NCBI GenBank assembly: GCA_020226215.1
Contig: CM035233.1
Location: forward strand, 26,663,150 to 26,727,149
Length of the DNA: 64,000 nt
Origin: Sindora glabra
Lineage: Eukaryota > Streptophyta > Magnoliopsida > Fabales > Fabaceae
Direction of reading: 5' to 3'
Shown here: positions 34,256 to 47,301 of the stretch, piece by piece
Numbering within the stretch: the first letter of the stretch is position 1
How the letters are laid out: every line of letters begins with the position of its first letter
Notes under the pieces: model-generated
Database searches by the model: none
Told to the model about the DNA's origin: nothing
The model's input: only the letters and a program-made list of their open reading frames with translations
Made by a program: the position numbers and the translations under genes

Positions 34256-34432
34256 AAGTCCAATCAATTAGAACCCACTTCACCTATGATTGACCGAAAC
34301 ATTAAAATTATTCAATTCTTTAATCTGCTTCCATCCATTTGTCTTATATCATTCGACACCGATTGAAATTTTTTTGTTCGAGTCGGTCGGTTACAAGTAG
34401 ATCGGTTCAACATTCCCACCCCTACCTATCAT

Positions 34433-36235
34433 ATAGCTAATTCATGTAAATATTGCCAAGAAATTTTAAAAATGAAATTAATGAAAATTTACTTATACTT
34501 TTTTTTACCATAAGTAAAAATAAGATAATATTAAGTCTCTTACAATGTAAAAAATATTATATGCTTACTATGATAATAAATTTTTAAACACTTCTTAAAA
34601 CATTGTATTTGTTAACTAACCATTATGATCACATATTAATATTGTCATTAAAATTGTGAATTTATCAATTCACCTAAAAAAAATTTAAAACCTAATGATA
34701 TCAATTATATATCCCATCACATTGTTTTCTTATTCCTAATTTATATATTTATGGTATCAATATATTGTTTATTAAGATAAAAAAAAGATATTATCTTTTA
34801 AATTAATATATGTGAAAATATTAATAACAAAATATTAATATGAATTTTAATTTGATATTATATTCAATTTTATTAATTAGAAAATTAATTATACAAAAAA
34901 TTAAATGATTGCAATTTAGAATTTTGTTAAAGTTAAAAATATGAAAATTATTATATACTTGGCATTATAACAAATTTGTGGACACCTCTCTAAACATCTT
35001 ATTTTTCATTGTATTTGTTAGTTGACCAATATTATCATATATCAATATTGTTGATGAAATTATGACCTTATCAATTTATTTAAAAAATCTTTAAAGCTGC
35101 TAATATCAATTTTATATCTACTATCACATATTTTTATTACTAATTTATATATTTATGGTATTAAAATATTGAATATTAAGATCCAAAGAAGATGTTATCT
35201 CTTGAATTAATATATCTATTTTGAAATTTTTTATTTTTAATTTAATATTTCACTCAATTCTATTAATTTAAAAATTAATTGTACCAAAACTTGAGTAATT
35301 TTATTTTATAATTTAATTAAAATAAATAATTAATAATAAAAATATTTCAAATTATGTTACACTAATTAGAAATATTAATTTAATTATAAAAGTTGTTCAT
35401 GATACCAAACATTTGGTGAAACTTTTGATTGATTATGAAATATATTTTTAAAGCAAGTAAATAATGAGAAATATTTAGCTTTTTATAATTAATATTGAAT
35501 TATTTTTGAAAAGTAAAATTAATTCGGTCTAAAGAATGTCAAAGATTATCATAATTTTTTTTGAAGTGGATATTGAAAAATAACATAATTATGAATAATA
35601 AAAAAATGCAAAATTAGCATACATTGTTATAAAAGGGTACTACAATTAACTTTCATTTAATAAAAATCAACCAATATTAAAGATAAAAGTAAATAAAATA
35701 ATTAGAAATAAAAGACGATCAATCAATAATCAATAAATTTGGATATTTTATTTTTAAATGGAAGTAATTAATTGTTATAAGTAATTACCATATTTACTAA
35801 TTATGTTTTAATTAATTTTTGTCATCGTAATACATTTGACTATGTTATTAAATACATATAGTCTGATGATGAAAAATACTTTGAAGAAAAAATATTTTTA
35901 AAAAAAATATCATCATGATTATAAAATCTGTTCACAACATCAAATATTAGATGAAACATTTAATTCATTATAAAATATATTTTAAAGGTAAGTGAATAAT
36001 TGAAAATCATTTTTGTGTAACTCTTTTATATGATTGATTGTTTTGTGATTAAAAAGCAAAAGAAAATGATGAATATTTTAATAGACAAAAGCTTTAACGG
36101 GTATTTATCGACCTAGGAGCTAATAAAAATGAAATAGAATTATGATGATGTTTAATCAATTAAGTTAAGCTGTTAAAATTTGAAATTAATGTATTAGTAT
36201 GACAATAATAAAAGTCAATTAAATAAAATAGTTGA

Positions 36236-36237
<2 letters not shown>
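34433..36237. repeat. AT-rich DNA with diverged direct duplications
   Basis: A block at about 34510-34900 is repeated at about 34915-35330. Shared landmarks are ATTGTATTTGTTA, ACTAATTTATATATTTATGG and AAAGATATTATCTTTTAAATT versus AAGATGTTATCTCTTGAATT. A separate pair, 35385-35490 and 35915-36020, shares GTTCA..A.A.CAAA.ATT..ATGAAAC and ATAAAATATATTTT. No gene is present. Confidence 0.55.

Positions 36238-36287
<50 letters not shown>
36238..36287. repeat. (TA)n microsatellite
   Basis: About 25 uninterrupted TA units. Confidence 0.97.
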
Positions 36288-36289
<2 letters not shown>

Positions 36290-37910
36290 TTATAAATTCA
36301 TAACTTCTATCATTAAAAAAGTAAATTATTTAAATAATTTTAAAGAGTTACAAAAATTAAGTAAAAAATTTTATTAGTAAAATTAAAACGTATTTATGAA
36401 ATTAATGTATAATAAGTAATATTTGAATAAAAGATATCAGAATCAACTAATTATTCCAATAGCATTTAAGTTATGTGTTTCTGTATACATTTGTTATTGA
36501 AGAAGTTATTCCTATGCTCCTAAACAAATGTGTAATTGAACTATTTTTCAATATATTTAATATCAATTTTCATAATTGATTGTGAAAATTAATTGCATAT
36601 TCAAAGAAGTAAGAGAATAATTATTTTATATTTGCTAATTGTCAATTATCAAAAGACAATTTTTATTGATAAAAATATCATAAACTTTCAGATTAATATA
36701 AATTTAATTGAAAATTAATAAAACTATGTTTTACAAATTTTATAATTATAATATTTAATTTAATTAATATGAAAAATCACTTAAATAAAAGGATTAAATC
36801 TAAAAATTAAAATATAAAAATGGTATAAAAAATTTAATACTATCAGTTATATGTGAAGAATAATATATCTTTCACCTTTGTATTATGAGTTATAATTAAT
36901 TGAATAAATTGAATTTTTTATATTTAATTTTATATAAAACAATTATCATTATATATTTTTTTAAAAAAAATCATTGTTGATAGAATGCTGTTAAATTAAA
37001 ATAAAGCGTAATGAAAATTTTACAAAAAAAAAATACTTTAAATGGAAAGTGAGAAAATAAATAATTTACAATATGTAAAATTAGATGATGAAAACTTGTT
37101 CCAAAATCTCAATTTGAATGTCAAACTTTTTATCGATCCTTCTTCTCTTAATTAGAACTTATAGATTAGAAACTAATTTTTGAATGACATATAACAAAAC
37201 AATATATTAGTTAACATAGTACACTTATAAATAAAAAAATTAATAAATATTAATAATTAATAATAAGGATATAATGAAATTTTTAATTAAATATATACAT
37301 ATTCTCTCTCAACTCCTATTAACTACTTTATCATAAGAAATGGAGTGAAATTTATATCGATTAATTGATCTATTTTCATATTCTGATAATTATATTTCAA
37401 TGTTAAAACCAACAAAGAATTTATTTCAAGAGCAATAATAATTCTGTTAAAACTTTCAAATTGCAAAGTTTGATATTATATAAACAACTCCTTCATGAAA
37501 ACATTTCTTAAAACTGTCATTATAATCTTTGGGTATAGAAGAATGAATCTAACAGTACATCAAATGTTTTAAAAAAATTGTATAATAAAAAAATATATTA
37601 ATTAAATTTTTTAAAGACACACAAATCTATTCATTGAGAAAAACCATCCTGATGCCTTTTCGATAATGTTACTTTGTCTTATATTATTAAATAAAAAATT
37701 GAGTAAATCAAAATAGATAATGTCACCACATTAAAGAAGAAACATTCATTAGTATAGATAGAAAGAATAGAAATCAAGGATAACATTAAATAAGATTTAA
37801 AAATTTACAAAAATCAATGTATTAATTTAAATTAATTCAAATTAATTATAATAATTTAAATTTTTTTTAATAAATTGAATTATGAATAGAATTATTTTTT
37901 CAATCATTAT
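36288..37910. other. AT-rich DNA, nothing recognised
   Basis: No coding region or terminal repeats that I can support. Confidence 0.5.
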
Positions 37911-38338
37911 GACTCATTTCATCAAATAAAATTTCGAAATTACAGTATTTTAGAAAAATTTCAAATATTGCTCTAAATAAAATGAAGAAAGAAAATAGTA
38001 TTATATATTGTATCATCAACCGTTTCCAGACAACTTTTTTGAGTTATCTATCATTTTTTAATTATAATGTTTTAAAAAGAGATTAAAACAATGATCTTGA
38101 TAATGTGACATAAAAAATATTTTATGACTCATTTCATCAAATAAATTTTCCAAATTACAGTATTTTAGAAAAAATTCAAATATTGCTTTAAATAAAATGA
38201 AGAAAGAAATTAGTATTATATATTGTATCATCAACCGTTTCCAGACAACTTTTTTGAGTTATCTATCATATTTTAATTATAATATTTTAAAAGAAATTAA
38301 AATAATGATCTTCATAATGTGACATAGAAAATATTTTA
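37911..38338. repeat. Tandem duplication, period 215 bp
   Basis: Two adjacent units starting GACTCATTTCATCAAATAA at 37911 and 38126. The second ends near 38338. They share long identical stretches such as CATCAACCGTTTCCAGACAA. Differences are scattered substitutions and small indels. Non-coding. Confidence 0.92.
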
Positions 38339-39919
38339 TTTAATTTAAAAGATAATATTAATTTTTTCAACTGTAATTATAATATTTTAAAAATTAAAAT
38401 TATATTAGAATGATGTGATAAAATATCATTATTTAATTAAAAATATTATATAATAATAATTTAATTAAAAATATTTTATTGAATTTTTTAATTAACCATG
38501 ATTTGATGTAAATAAAATATATTAGTTGATTATTAAAATTTTATTGATTTCCTGAATTATTATAATTTAATGTCATGCAACATCTCCTTATGCTTTCTTT
38601 ATTAATAAATTTTTAATAAATTAATACGTGTCATTTATAAATATTGCTTTCAATATACTGAAAATATATATGGAACGAAAAGTTTATTACATTCAATCGG
38701 ATCAAATAAAACCTCTTTCATTTGATGTCTCCTCCCCCATACAGGTTAAGGGCTTTTGAGTTTGAACACGTGTCTTCAATTCATTTTCATTAGGTTAAGG
38801 CCCCCATAAAATAAACAGCTGTTAACCGTTCATTGTTTTGATGCGACGCAAAAGAGCAAAATCAGACCACCCAATATCATTCATTGTTTCATTTTCTAGA
38901 AGTATTTTTTTTTTTTGTATTTCCAGGAGTAATTTTCAATCCTTATCCCTATATGTTGATGGGATAGACTTCCATACGCTAATCTCTATTCAGTATTCAG
39001 AATAACCTTACCCCAAATTTCATGCCGTGACATGTGGCTTACTGCACCCAATCTCTTGCAGTTGAAATGACAACATCACAACAGTTTTCCAATCCGATCC
39101 TTGACAATTACGATTTCTACTTGATAAGCCATCGTTTAAATCAATGACAATGAATTGAACCAAAGCCTTACGGGTCATCATATTTAATTAGTTTATCACT
39201 TTTTATTTATATTATTAAGTGTGATGAATTTAATAGATTGAAACTTCATTTTGATCATTCACTAATGTTATTTATATTAATTTTATTCTTTGTAAATATT
39301 TTATATTAATTTTGTATTTCACTAATAATAAATTGATTAATTTCATCATTTTATTGGTATTTACATTAATAGGTAAAGATAGAAAAATTAAAATAATAGA
39401 TAAATAATATGTAAGAAATAAAATTGATATTTTTAACTTGTGAGGAACCTAAAATAAAAAATAAAAAATAAATTAATTTATAATAAATTAAATATTAATT
39501 TTCAATAGAAATTTAAATATATGTTTTTATATAGATATTACCCCACAAATAAATTTTTAAATTATATAATTGACTACTAAAAAATGTGTACCGTGTCAAA
39601 CTCGCAGGTGACATTTGAATGTCATTTTTTTAATGTATATAATAACAATATCCTTAATTAAATTATAATAAAGCATATTTAATTCAAAATAACTAAATTT
39701 TTTATTAAATATTGTTGTTAATTAAATTATTATGAGATAAAGGTGAAAATATTTCATATTTTCAGCAATTTTTTATTTTTAAAATTTTTTGAAAAAAAAT
39801 TAAATTACTTCAGACAAATATCCAACAAAATCATATTTTTAAACTATTATAATGTGTTTTACATTAAAAATTATTCAAAAAAGGACCCGGTTCCCAAAAA
39901 ATAAGATGATGATTTAAAA

Positions 39920-39921
<2 letters not shown>
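38339..39921. other. AT-rich flanks around a less AT-rich island (38690-39180)
   Basis: The island has mixed composition, a CACGTGTC (G-box/ABRE-like) at about 38768, and no evident repeats or proteins. It could be a relic promoter or other low-copy DNA. The DNA on both sides is plain AT-rich sequence. Confidence 0.35.

Positions 39922-39988
<67 letters not shown>
39922..39988. repeat. (AT)n microsatellite
   Basis: About 33 units of AT. Confidence 0.97.
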
Positions 39989-39990
<2 letters not shown>

Positions 39991-40782
39991 CGATTTTTTT
40001 TGTATATATGTAATTTTTAGTAATCAACTATAAAATCAAAAAAATTTATTTGTGAGCAATGTATATATTAAAATGCATATTTGAATTATTATAAATTAAT
40101 ATATTTGTAATTTTTTATTTATTATATCTATTTTAATTTCTCACAAATACAAATTATATTATTTGGTTCTTCATAAATTTTCGTTATCAATTCCATGCCT
40201 TACATAATATTATTTTTATCTTTCTATCCGTCAAATTGTTAACCCATTAATAAGGATGTCAAAAGTATTAGTACCTTTATCCAAAAATGATGAATATTTA
40301 TCTAATAGATTTTTTTCAAATTAGATGAATTACTTAATGATTTAGACTTGAGTCTAACATTAAATATCTAATAAATCTCAAATATTTTTTCCTTTTCTGT
40401 AATTAGATTAGACCTATTGAATTTTACATTAATTTACAAAAATATTTTAATATAATACTTTCTTTATTTTGTAATATTAATTTGTGCAATATATGAATTT
40501 ATTTCTTGTCAAATATTCAATAAATCTTAAATCCTTTTTAAGTATCACATTATACCTAATTTAATAATATAATTTATAATTAACAAACTATTATATAAGA
40601 ATCAATATTATCGTATATATAAGAATATTATAATAATTTATTTAAAATAAATCATTTTAAAAATATTTAAATTTATATTAAGTTATAAAAATATTTTAAA
40701 ATGATATTTTTATTTTAAAGTATTAATTTATATAATGCAAGAGTATGTCATGAAACTATACATGAATAAACAGTTATCCATA

Positions 40783-41226
40783 AATTTCTCGAGTCATTTA
40801 TTAGTTGATATGAAATTATTACTTTTTATAACATGAATTTATTAACTAATACAAATGAATTAATTTTAAATAAATTTTATTAACTACTTTATACAATTCT
40901 ATATTCTTTTAAGCATTGCTTTCAAATCGGATCAGGATTGATCAATTCAACTAGCTCAATTGGAAGTTAAATCCTAATTTGTTTCAGGTGATAACCGAAA
41001 CCCGTATAAAATCAAATTCAATATTTATTTTAATAATATAATATTTTTAAATCATACCGCTAAAATGTCAACAAGATATTGAAACTCATTCTTGATCAAT
41101 TTATCAATTTGCCATAATTATGCACTCTACAATTTCTCAAATAATTTATTAGTTGATATGAAATTATTACTTTTTATAATGCTAAATTATTAACTAGTAA
41201 TGAATTAATTTTAAATAATTTTAATT
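40783..41226. repeat. Direct repeat pair, about 97 bp
   Basis: Units at 40783-40880 and 41131-41226 share ATTTATTAGTTGATATGAAA, TTATTACTTTTTATAA and TGAATTAATTTTAAATAA. The intervening 250 bp has no gene. Possibly ends of a decayed element. Confidence 0.7.
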
Positions 41227-41242
41227 AATTAATTTTGAATAC

Positions 41243-41460
41243 ATATCACATTGTTTCCCAATTTTTATGGCCACCCAGATTTGCTCAGGTTTGGTTTTGG
41301 CATCGTCAATTGTAAGGGGACTAAGTTCAAATTTTCCAACTTTAAGTATCAATTTACAAACACTGTTATATACCCAAGCAAACCATATTTTCCGGCTGCC
41401 ATCTGCTACCATTTGATTTCCCAGGAAAATCTTGTGAGTTTTACTGCAACAACTATCTAG
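41243..41460 (+). pseudogene. Possible host-gene fragment, weakly GUB_WAK-like
   Basis: Less AT-rich than its surroundings and open for 69 codons on plus. It reads FPNFYGHPDLLRFGFGIVNC and later TVIYPSKPYFPAAICYHL. The GHP....GFG.V.C pattern is reminiscent of the galacturonan-binding (GUB_WAK) ectodomain of LRK10/WAK-like receptor kinases, but most of the expected Cys residues are missing and no kinase is nearby. The minus strand is open over the same stretch. Function not established; treat as an unidentified fragment. Confidence 0.22.
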
Positions 41461-41577
41461 AGTAAATTTGTATAATTTCATCCGCGCCGTAGTAAACCTA
41501 GCGTTGATTATATTTATATAGAATAATTTCAAATAATGCATGCATAGAAATTTTAGATATGATAAATCGTAAAATTA

Positions 41578-42049
41578 TTTTGAGTGTGTTTGATTCGATA
41601 AATAAATTAATTTATAATTTATTAATTTTTTAACCTAAGTATTTGGTCAACTAATTTATTAGAATAAAAAAATGTTTTCTTAAGTTTCACAGAGCAGTAC
41701 TTATAGTTTTTTATTTTTTATTTTTTATTTATTTCCCTTTTTTTAAGTAAATTAACAGCCTGCATTCTTTATCACAATCCATCTCATAGTTATTTTGACT
41801 ATCGTAAAAATATTTAATTAGTACTAACTTCCTAAATAAATATCTCTATACCTTTAATACTTTTATACTTTTATTAAATTATTATTACAGAAGAAGCAAA
41901 TATCTACACTTAGAAAAACAAAATGCATATATTATAAGTTTAATAGCTATATATATATATATATTAATAAAATATTTTAAATTACAACAACTGAACTCAT
42001 ATTAGATAGTATCCCATGGATATTATAGAGAAACTAGAAGGTTATTGTA
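41578..42049. other. MITE-end-like sequence and AT-rich DNA
   Basis: GAGTGTGTTTGATTCGATAA at 41581 resembles the terminal GAGTGTGTTTGGTTCG of common plant MITEs, but the partner end was not found. A short (TA)n lies at 41948-41965. Confidence 0.3.
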
Positions 42050-44385
42050 TAAGTATCAATCTACTACTTTGGCTCCATTTTCAGTACCTGTCATTAAATA
42101 TACACAACAAAGAATGAGTATAAATTATAATCAGTGAGTGGTATTCATCACCTTTATCATAAAAGATTAACTTTATCATTGTGTTCAATTCCTATCTAAT
42201 GTCTTATGAGGAATTTTCATTATGTATATCATTGATACAATTCATCATAGAAAATGATAATGATAAGTATACAAGTGTTACATTATATTTTCCGTCCAAT
42301 CTTATCTCCCACCACTCTGAACTTTAAGTTACCAACATTTTCCCTCTATTATTAATCATTTCTCTCCTTCTCTGTGAAGAAGGATGTTATATCTCTCCCT
42401 CTTAATTTACAATGACCAATAATGGAATATCAACACATCAACCATTTTATTTATTTCCAAGGGTATAGTCAAGTACCCACCATGCCATAAGTGTTTTATG
42501 TTTTACATCAATGTGTCATATGCATTTAAATTCCTTCTTGACAATTCTCAAGGAGTTTCAAGCAAACTTATGTTTGTGCCATCACTTCTTAGAGCCTTTT
42601 TTTGTACTCCTAAATTTATTCTAAATTTCACCACAATATGTTCTAACATTTCTAAAATTTTATTTTGCAAGATATAACAATCAAGTTGCTTAAAATACCT
42701 CCATAGGTACTGTTCATTCAAAACCTAAAAGAAGAATATCAGAACAGGCCAGCACAAGAGCATATGTAATTAAAGCCTTTTTTTCACTAGTCAAATGGAA
42801 TTTAATTGTTACCAAATTTTACCACAACATTCCTAACATATTAAATGAAAGACCAGAAAACAAAAACTCAGATTAACTAAATTCGAACAACTTTAGAGTT
42901 GTTAGAATAAAGCTACCATTTGGACAATTAAATTAACATCGATTACCTCCAAAATTTGTCACAAGCTTGATAACATCCCAAATGACATATCTTAGAAGTT
43001 TCATAATTTTTATCATTCATTTGATGGGTTAAATAAATTGAAACCTAAGACCAACTAGACCAGGGTTCTAAAATGGGTAAAATTGAGAGCTTCACCATCA
43101 ACTTGCCTTATCACCTACGTAAAATTTTTCAAAAATTCTTAAATTCATCTACTTCATCCTAACACCAAATATGACAATAAAATGCTAAAAAAATATTTTT
43201 TTAAAATTTTCAAAAATTTAATTATACTAGGTATCGTAAACCCCCTATTTAGCACCACATGAGAGAAACTAGTTTCAATTCCATAAATTCCTGTTTCTAT
43301 TTTTCCTAAGTAATATTTAATGAATCCTTTTTCCACCATTCACAACATCAACCTATCAACAACATATGATCATAATGCCATTTAGATCATTTCAAAACAG
43401 AATTATATATCATCATATCACAAATAACAACATAAAAAATATAAACTATCAATAGTAACATCTTCTACTTAGGAAAAGCCTAAAAGTAGGAAAGAATAAC
43501 CACTCACCTAATTTTTTTTCACTCTTAGTTTCCAATAGCCTTTTAAAACTATAAGAAGAAGTTCTATGAAAATGAATCAAAATTTTAAAAGTTTAGGAAG
43601 GAAAAGCTTTAAAAAGTTTTGAAGAAATTAGAAGAAATTTTATATTACCTATGTGAAGCTACTAGTTGAAGAAGGTTTGAAAGCTTAGACTTCCCACTAA
43701 TTTTTGTCTCTCTTTGCATGTTTTGGCTAGCCAAGGAGCAACATTTTTTTGCTCTGAATGGCCAGCCCATTTATTTATATACAAAATTTAAGAAAACTCC
43801 ACAATTTTCTATAATTTTCTTTCTAATTTTTATTAAATTGTGAAAAAAATCTTAGGTCACTTAGAGAGATTGGGTTTCACATCCAAAAGGTTAGAGGTTC
43901 AGAAAATATTTACCCCTACAACCAATAAAATTAATTCACATGAATTAGATAAATAGAATTTATTACAAAATAGCTTCAACTTTTGCCTTTTTCTCATTTA
44001 GGTCCTTAACTTCCCTTGGAAGTTTGGGCTAACCATAAGCCCACGTTTTTGGGCCTCCAAAAATTAGGTTAAATCAGCTTAATACAAATAAAAATTAAAC
44101 CACTTTAAAAGATAAAAATGGTTTATTACAATTTAGCTTTAAATCTTTCACTTTTTTTTTTAACATTTTCACCCTTAAACCTTTAAATATTTTTGGAACT
44201 TCAATTTTTATCTTCCACAATCATTTTTAAGCTCTAAAAATTAATTTAGGCTAGCCATAAAATTTTAGAATTAATTTATTAAATTTTCAGCTCATTTTCT
44301 CACTTTTTTAGTTTACCAAATTTTCTAAATCAGTATTTTCTAAAGAAATTTCTTAATATCTATTGTACTGCTTTAGGATATTACA
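42050..44385 (-). mobile_element. Long gypsy-type LTR, minus strand (TGTAATATCC start)
   Basis: On the minus strand it starts TGTAATATCCTAAAGCAG at 44385. It corresponds to the plus-strand LTR beginning at 59518: shared TGTAATATC start, the CTAAATTGTAATAAACCATT region, and a CATGGTGGGTA...TGGAAAT stretch (42450-42500 against 61808-61845). The left boundary near 42050 is approximate. No target duplication was found for it. It contains no gene; an ORF at 43154-43339 is incidental. Confidence 0.65.
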
Positions 44386-45100
44386 TTCTTATTATATAAA
44401 CTACTCATTAATCATTAGTTATATTTTAAAGTAACTTACCAAACATTGCATATTTGGCCTACTAATTAATTCAATATAAATAAGTAAAATAATAAGTATA
44501 TAAATATATGTGTTCTTTCATAAAAATAATAAAAACATAAATAATTAAACTTTATATGTTATATTCTTATTTTATATAATTAAATAATTATATTATTGTT
44601 CAGACTATTTTAATTACATTAATATGATTTAATTTTTAAATAAATATAAATTAATTTATACCATACATCTATTAATACTATCTTTTTATATTATTTTATA
44701 TTTATCGATTAGTTTAATAATTAATTTTACTAAATATTTTTAATACTATCAGTTAACTATTTTCAAGTTTTAGCTAACTGGCCAGCTGTTAGAAAATTTG
44801 TTTGACTGTTGCTCATTTTTGGCTTCTATATTCACTGAATGTGTGTATATCTTTTGGAAATTTTAAATAATAAAAGAGGTGAATAAAGGAGGAAACTTGG
44901 GATGCAGAATATATGAAGCCTGGTGGCTTTCGCGATGCTATGAGAGAAATCAAAATGGCTCTACTGAACGGGAAACAATGCAAGGCGCCAGAAGCAAAGA
45001 AAGGTTTAGAACACGTGTGATTATGACACCAAAGCATGGGAGATACAACGAATAACATATGTATCCATGCCTATATTTATACAATCGTCTAAGTGGCACT
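44386..45100. other. AT-rich DNA with one coding-like island (44875-45020)
   Basis: The island is open on plus for 44 codons between stops, IKEETWDAEYMKPGGFRDAM followed by REIKMALLNGKQCKAPEAKK. Base composition is balanced there and AT-rich around it. I do not recognise the protein. It could be one exon of a decayed host gene. There is no start-to-stop gene structure around it. Confidence 0.3.
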
Positions 45101-45111
45101 TGAGTCTCGAA

Positions 45112-45905
45112 ATTAAATGTTTTTAAAAATTTTAATACTTTTAAAAATATAACTCTTAAAAATTTAAATTGTGAAAATATGACATTTTCATATTTGGTTC
45201 AATTAGAAATATTCTTGAAAATATTACAATATTATATTTTAAATATTTTTAAAAATATTATTTGATTGTTAAAAATATCTTTATTGAATATTGAATGATT
45301 ACCAATAATGATGGTCAACACTAATGATATGTAATAATTAATAATAATCATCGATAATATCCGATCACTGACAGTGGTCAACAAAAATATATGGTGGATA
45401 GTGATAGTATTTAGAGATGGATAGTGACCGGTAATGATCAATGATAATAAATAATATTAAATAGTAGTTACTAGTAATAATTGGTAGTCAGTAATAATTA
45501 TCCGACGATGAGTGGTGGCTGGTTGTAATCACTCATAATGAATGGTGATGGTGATAATTATCAGTGAGTAGCGTTGAATGATAATTATTTATTATGGATA
45601 ATGACCGATAATGGTTATTGGTAATAAGTGGTGATTAGTGATAGTTACTGATAATAGATAGTAGTAAATAATAATGGTGATGCATAGCAGTCACTAATAG
45701 TATGTGGTGGTTGATTGCAATGAATAGTAAGATGAGCAAAATAATTTTTTTATATCAATTAAACATTCTTATATTATGGAAATATAGAATACTCATATCT
45801 CCTAAAGGAATATTAGGTTAAAAACATTCTTGTAAATGTTTTTTTAAATTTGAACTAAACATGAAAATTTTACAATCCTTTAAAATATTTTTGAAAATGT
45901 AAGAA
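45112..45905. mobile_element. Foldback-like element with a minisatellite-like core
   Basis: Left arm (about 45112-45290) and right arm (about 45740-45905) are partly inverted: the left has TTTCATATTTGGTTCAA and the right, reverse-complemented, has TTTCATGTTTAGTTCAA, both embedded in AAAATATTTTTAAA-type sequence. The core (45300-45735) is a degenerate array built on GTGATNATTA/GATAATGG words with little else. It has no coding capacity. Exact ends and target duplication were not found. Confidence 0.5.
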
Positions 45906-46102
45906 AAATTTTGTGAATTAAGTTCCATCTAAAATCTTCCATTTAGGACATGTATCGAAACCTTATACTTTCACTTTCCTCCAAACCCCCTAAAAATCTA
46001 GCAACCCATTTGGTAACAAAGGAAAAAAAAAATAGAAGCGTTCGTATATACTACTTATGTAAGTCAATTTTGCATTTGTTTTCGCCAAATATATGTATTT
46101 AT

Positions 46103-46108
<6 letters not shown>

Positions 46109-46196
<88 letters not shown>
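46109..46196. repeat. (AT)n microsatellite, longest in the window
   Basis: About 44 uninterrupted AT units. An apparent ORF through it (Tyr-Ile repeats) is an artefact. Confidence 0.97.
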
Positions 46197-46200
<4 letters not shown>

Positions 46201-46681
46201 GAGAAATCTATTGATTGCAGTATAAGTCTAGATGCCTTACACCATTTTAAAATCATCAATCTCAATAAAATTTAATAGTTAAAATTAATTAATTTTTAAC
46301 AAATTTTATGTTGTATTCAACTTACTTTCTCTCTCAATAATTGCATTAAATAAAAATATCTATATTGTTAATATATAAAAATTCAATTTTAGTAAAATGT
46401 ATTAAAATTGTATATGTGATATTTCCTCCAATTTTTAGGTGTCATTTTAAAGAAAAATATTTTGTTCCTATTTATCTAAAGTCTTAGAAAATTAAGATTG
46501 CATTTATTATCTTCTTTCAAATATTACCCTAATACTATTTAAATAGAATTTTACTTATAAAAGAAGATGCATTAGTAAATTACATCTAATATCCCTAAAA
46601 TTATGATTATTTATTGTTTTCTTTAATGCTTGTGCATTAATCTTGAATAATACTTAAAAAGAAATGAAAGGAATACTTAAT
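46197..46681. other. AT-rich DNA up to the SINE
   Basis: No gene seen. It ends with GGAATACTTAAT (46670-46681), the left target duplication of the SINE. Confidence 0.5.
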
Positions 46682-46694
46682 AGTCAAGAGCCTT

Positions 46695-46706
46695 TGGCTC
46701 AAGTGG
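46695..46706 (+). promoter_or_regulatory. SINE box A (Pol III)
   Basis: TGGCTCAAGTGG, fitting the tRNA box A consensus TRGCNNARYNGG. Confidence 0.85.
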
Positions 46707-46750
46707 CAATCGACGTTTCTTAAAAACTTTGTGCCAGTTGCTGCATTTAG

Positions 46751-46760
46751 GGTTCGATCC
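46751..46760 (+). promoter_or_regulatory. SINE box B (Pol III)
   Basis: GGTTCGATCC, fitting the box B consensus GGTTCGANNCC apart from one missing base, 44 bp after box A. Confidence 0.85.
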
Positions 46761-47301
46761 TTGATCCTTACACGTGTGTGTCTAGTGTAACTCCCTTACT
46801 TATTAACACCTTATTCCTCAATTACTAGATGATTATTACGCACTCATTCGCCATCTACCTCAAGCTAATACGAAAAATCTCAAAATTCTGTACTTTATAC
46901 ACATGAGCAAAAGTCATATAATTATACAAAAGTTCAATTTACAAAATATACATCCGTTACATACAATATCACCAACTATATAAACGTTTACAACTTCAAA
47001 AAATATCATTGTCCTCTATCATGAGAGTCTTTGGAAGCATCACCTGGAATGGTTAATAACAATACAGAAAATATAAGAAACAAAGTTTCCCAGTAGCTAG
47101 CATTGCCATAAAAACATTTCAAGCCATTCCAGATCCTTAAGTAAATAAAACATACGTATTGAAATCAATTAATCGATTATCATCATATTCAATGCCATAC
47201 TATTGTAGGAAATATGCATTTCACACAGCAATCATCAAGTCCATTCAAGGATTTATCTCAATATCTAGATGGCCATCACAAATAATCATACCTAGGCCTC
47301 A

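Larger units (their letters stand above)
32914..34424 (+). mobile_element. hAT-type nonautonomous element carrying an ARF fragment (Pack-TE)
   Basis: The ends TAGGGATGGAAATCAG and (reverse complement of right end) TAGGGGTGGGAATGTTG are hAT-like inverted repeats. They are flanked by an 8-bp target duplication with one change, CCCATCAT (32906-32913) and CCTATCAT (34425-34432). Subterminal sequence on both sides has repeated ACCGA/CCGATT-type motifs. Between them lies an ARF gene fragment with its 5' untranslated region, not a transposase. It is the gene-capture arrangement known from Pack-MULEs and Pack-hATs. Whether the fragment was captured by this element or the element grew around it is inferred from the single set of ends. 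Confidence 0.85.

Noticed and set aside
33997..34263. Minus-strand 88-codon ORF
   Set aside because: Antisense shadow of the ARF B3-domain fragment.
46093..46275. ORF with a Tyr-Ile repeat
   Set aside because: Translation of an (AT)n microsatellite.
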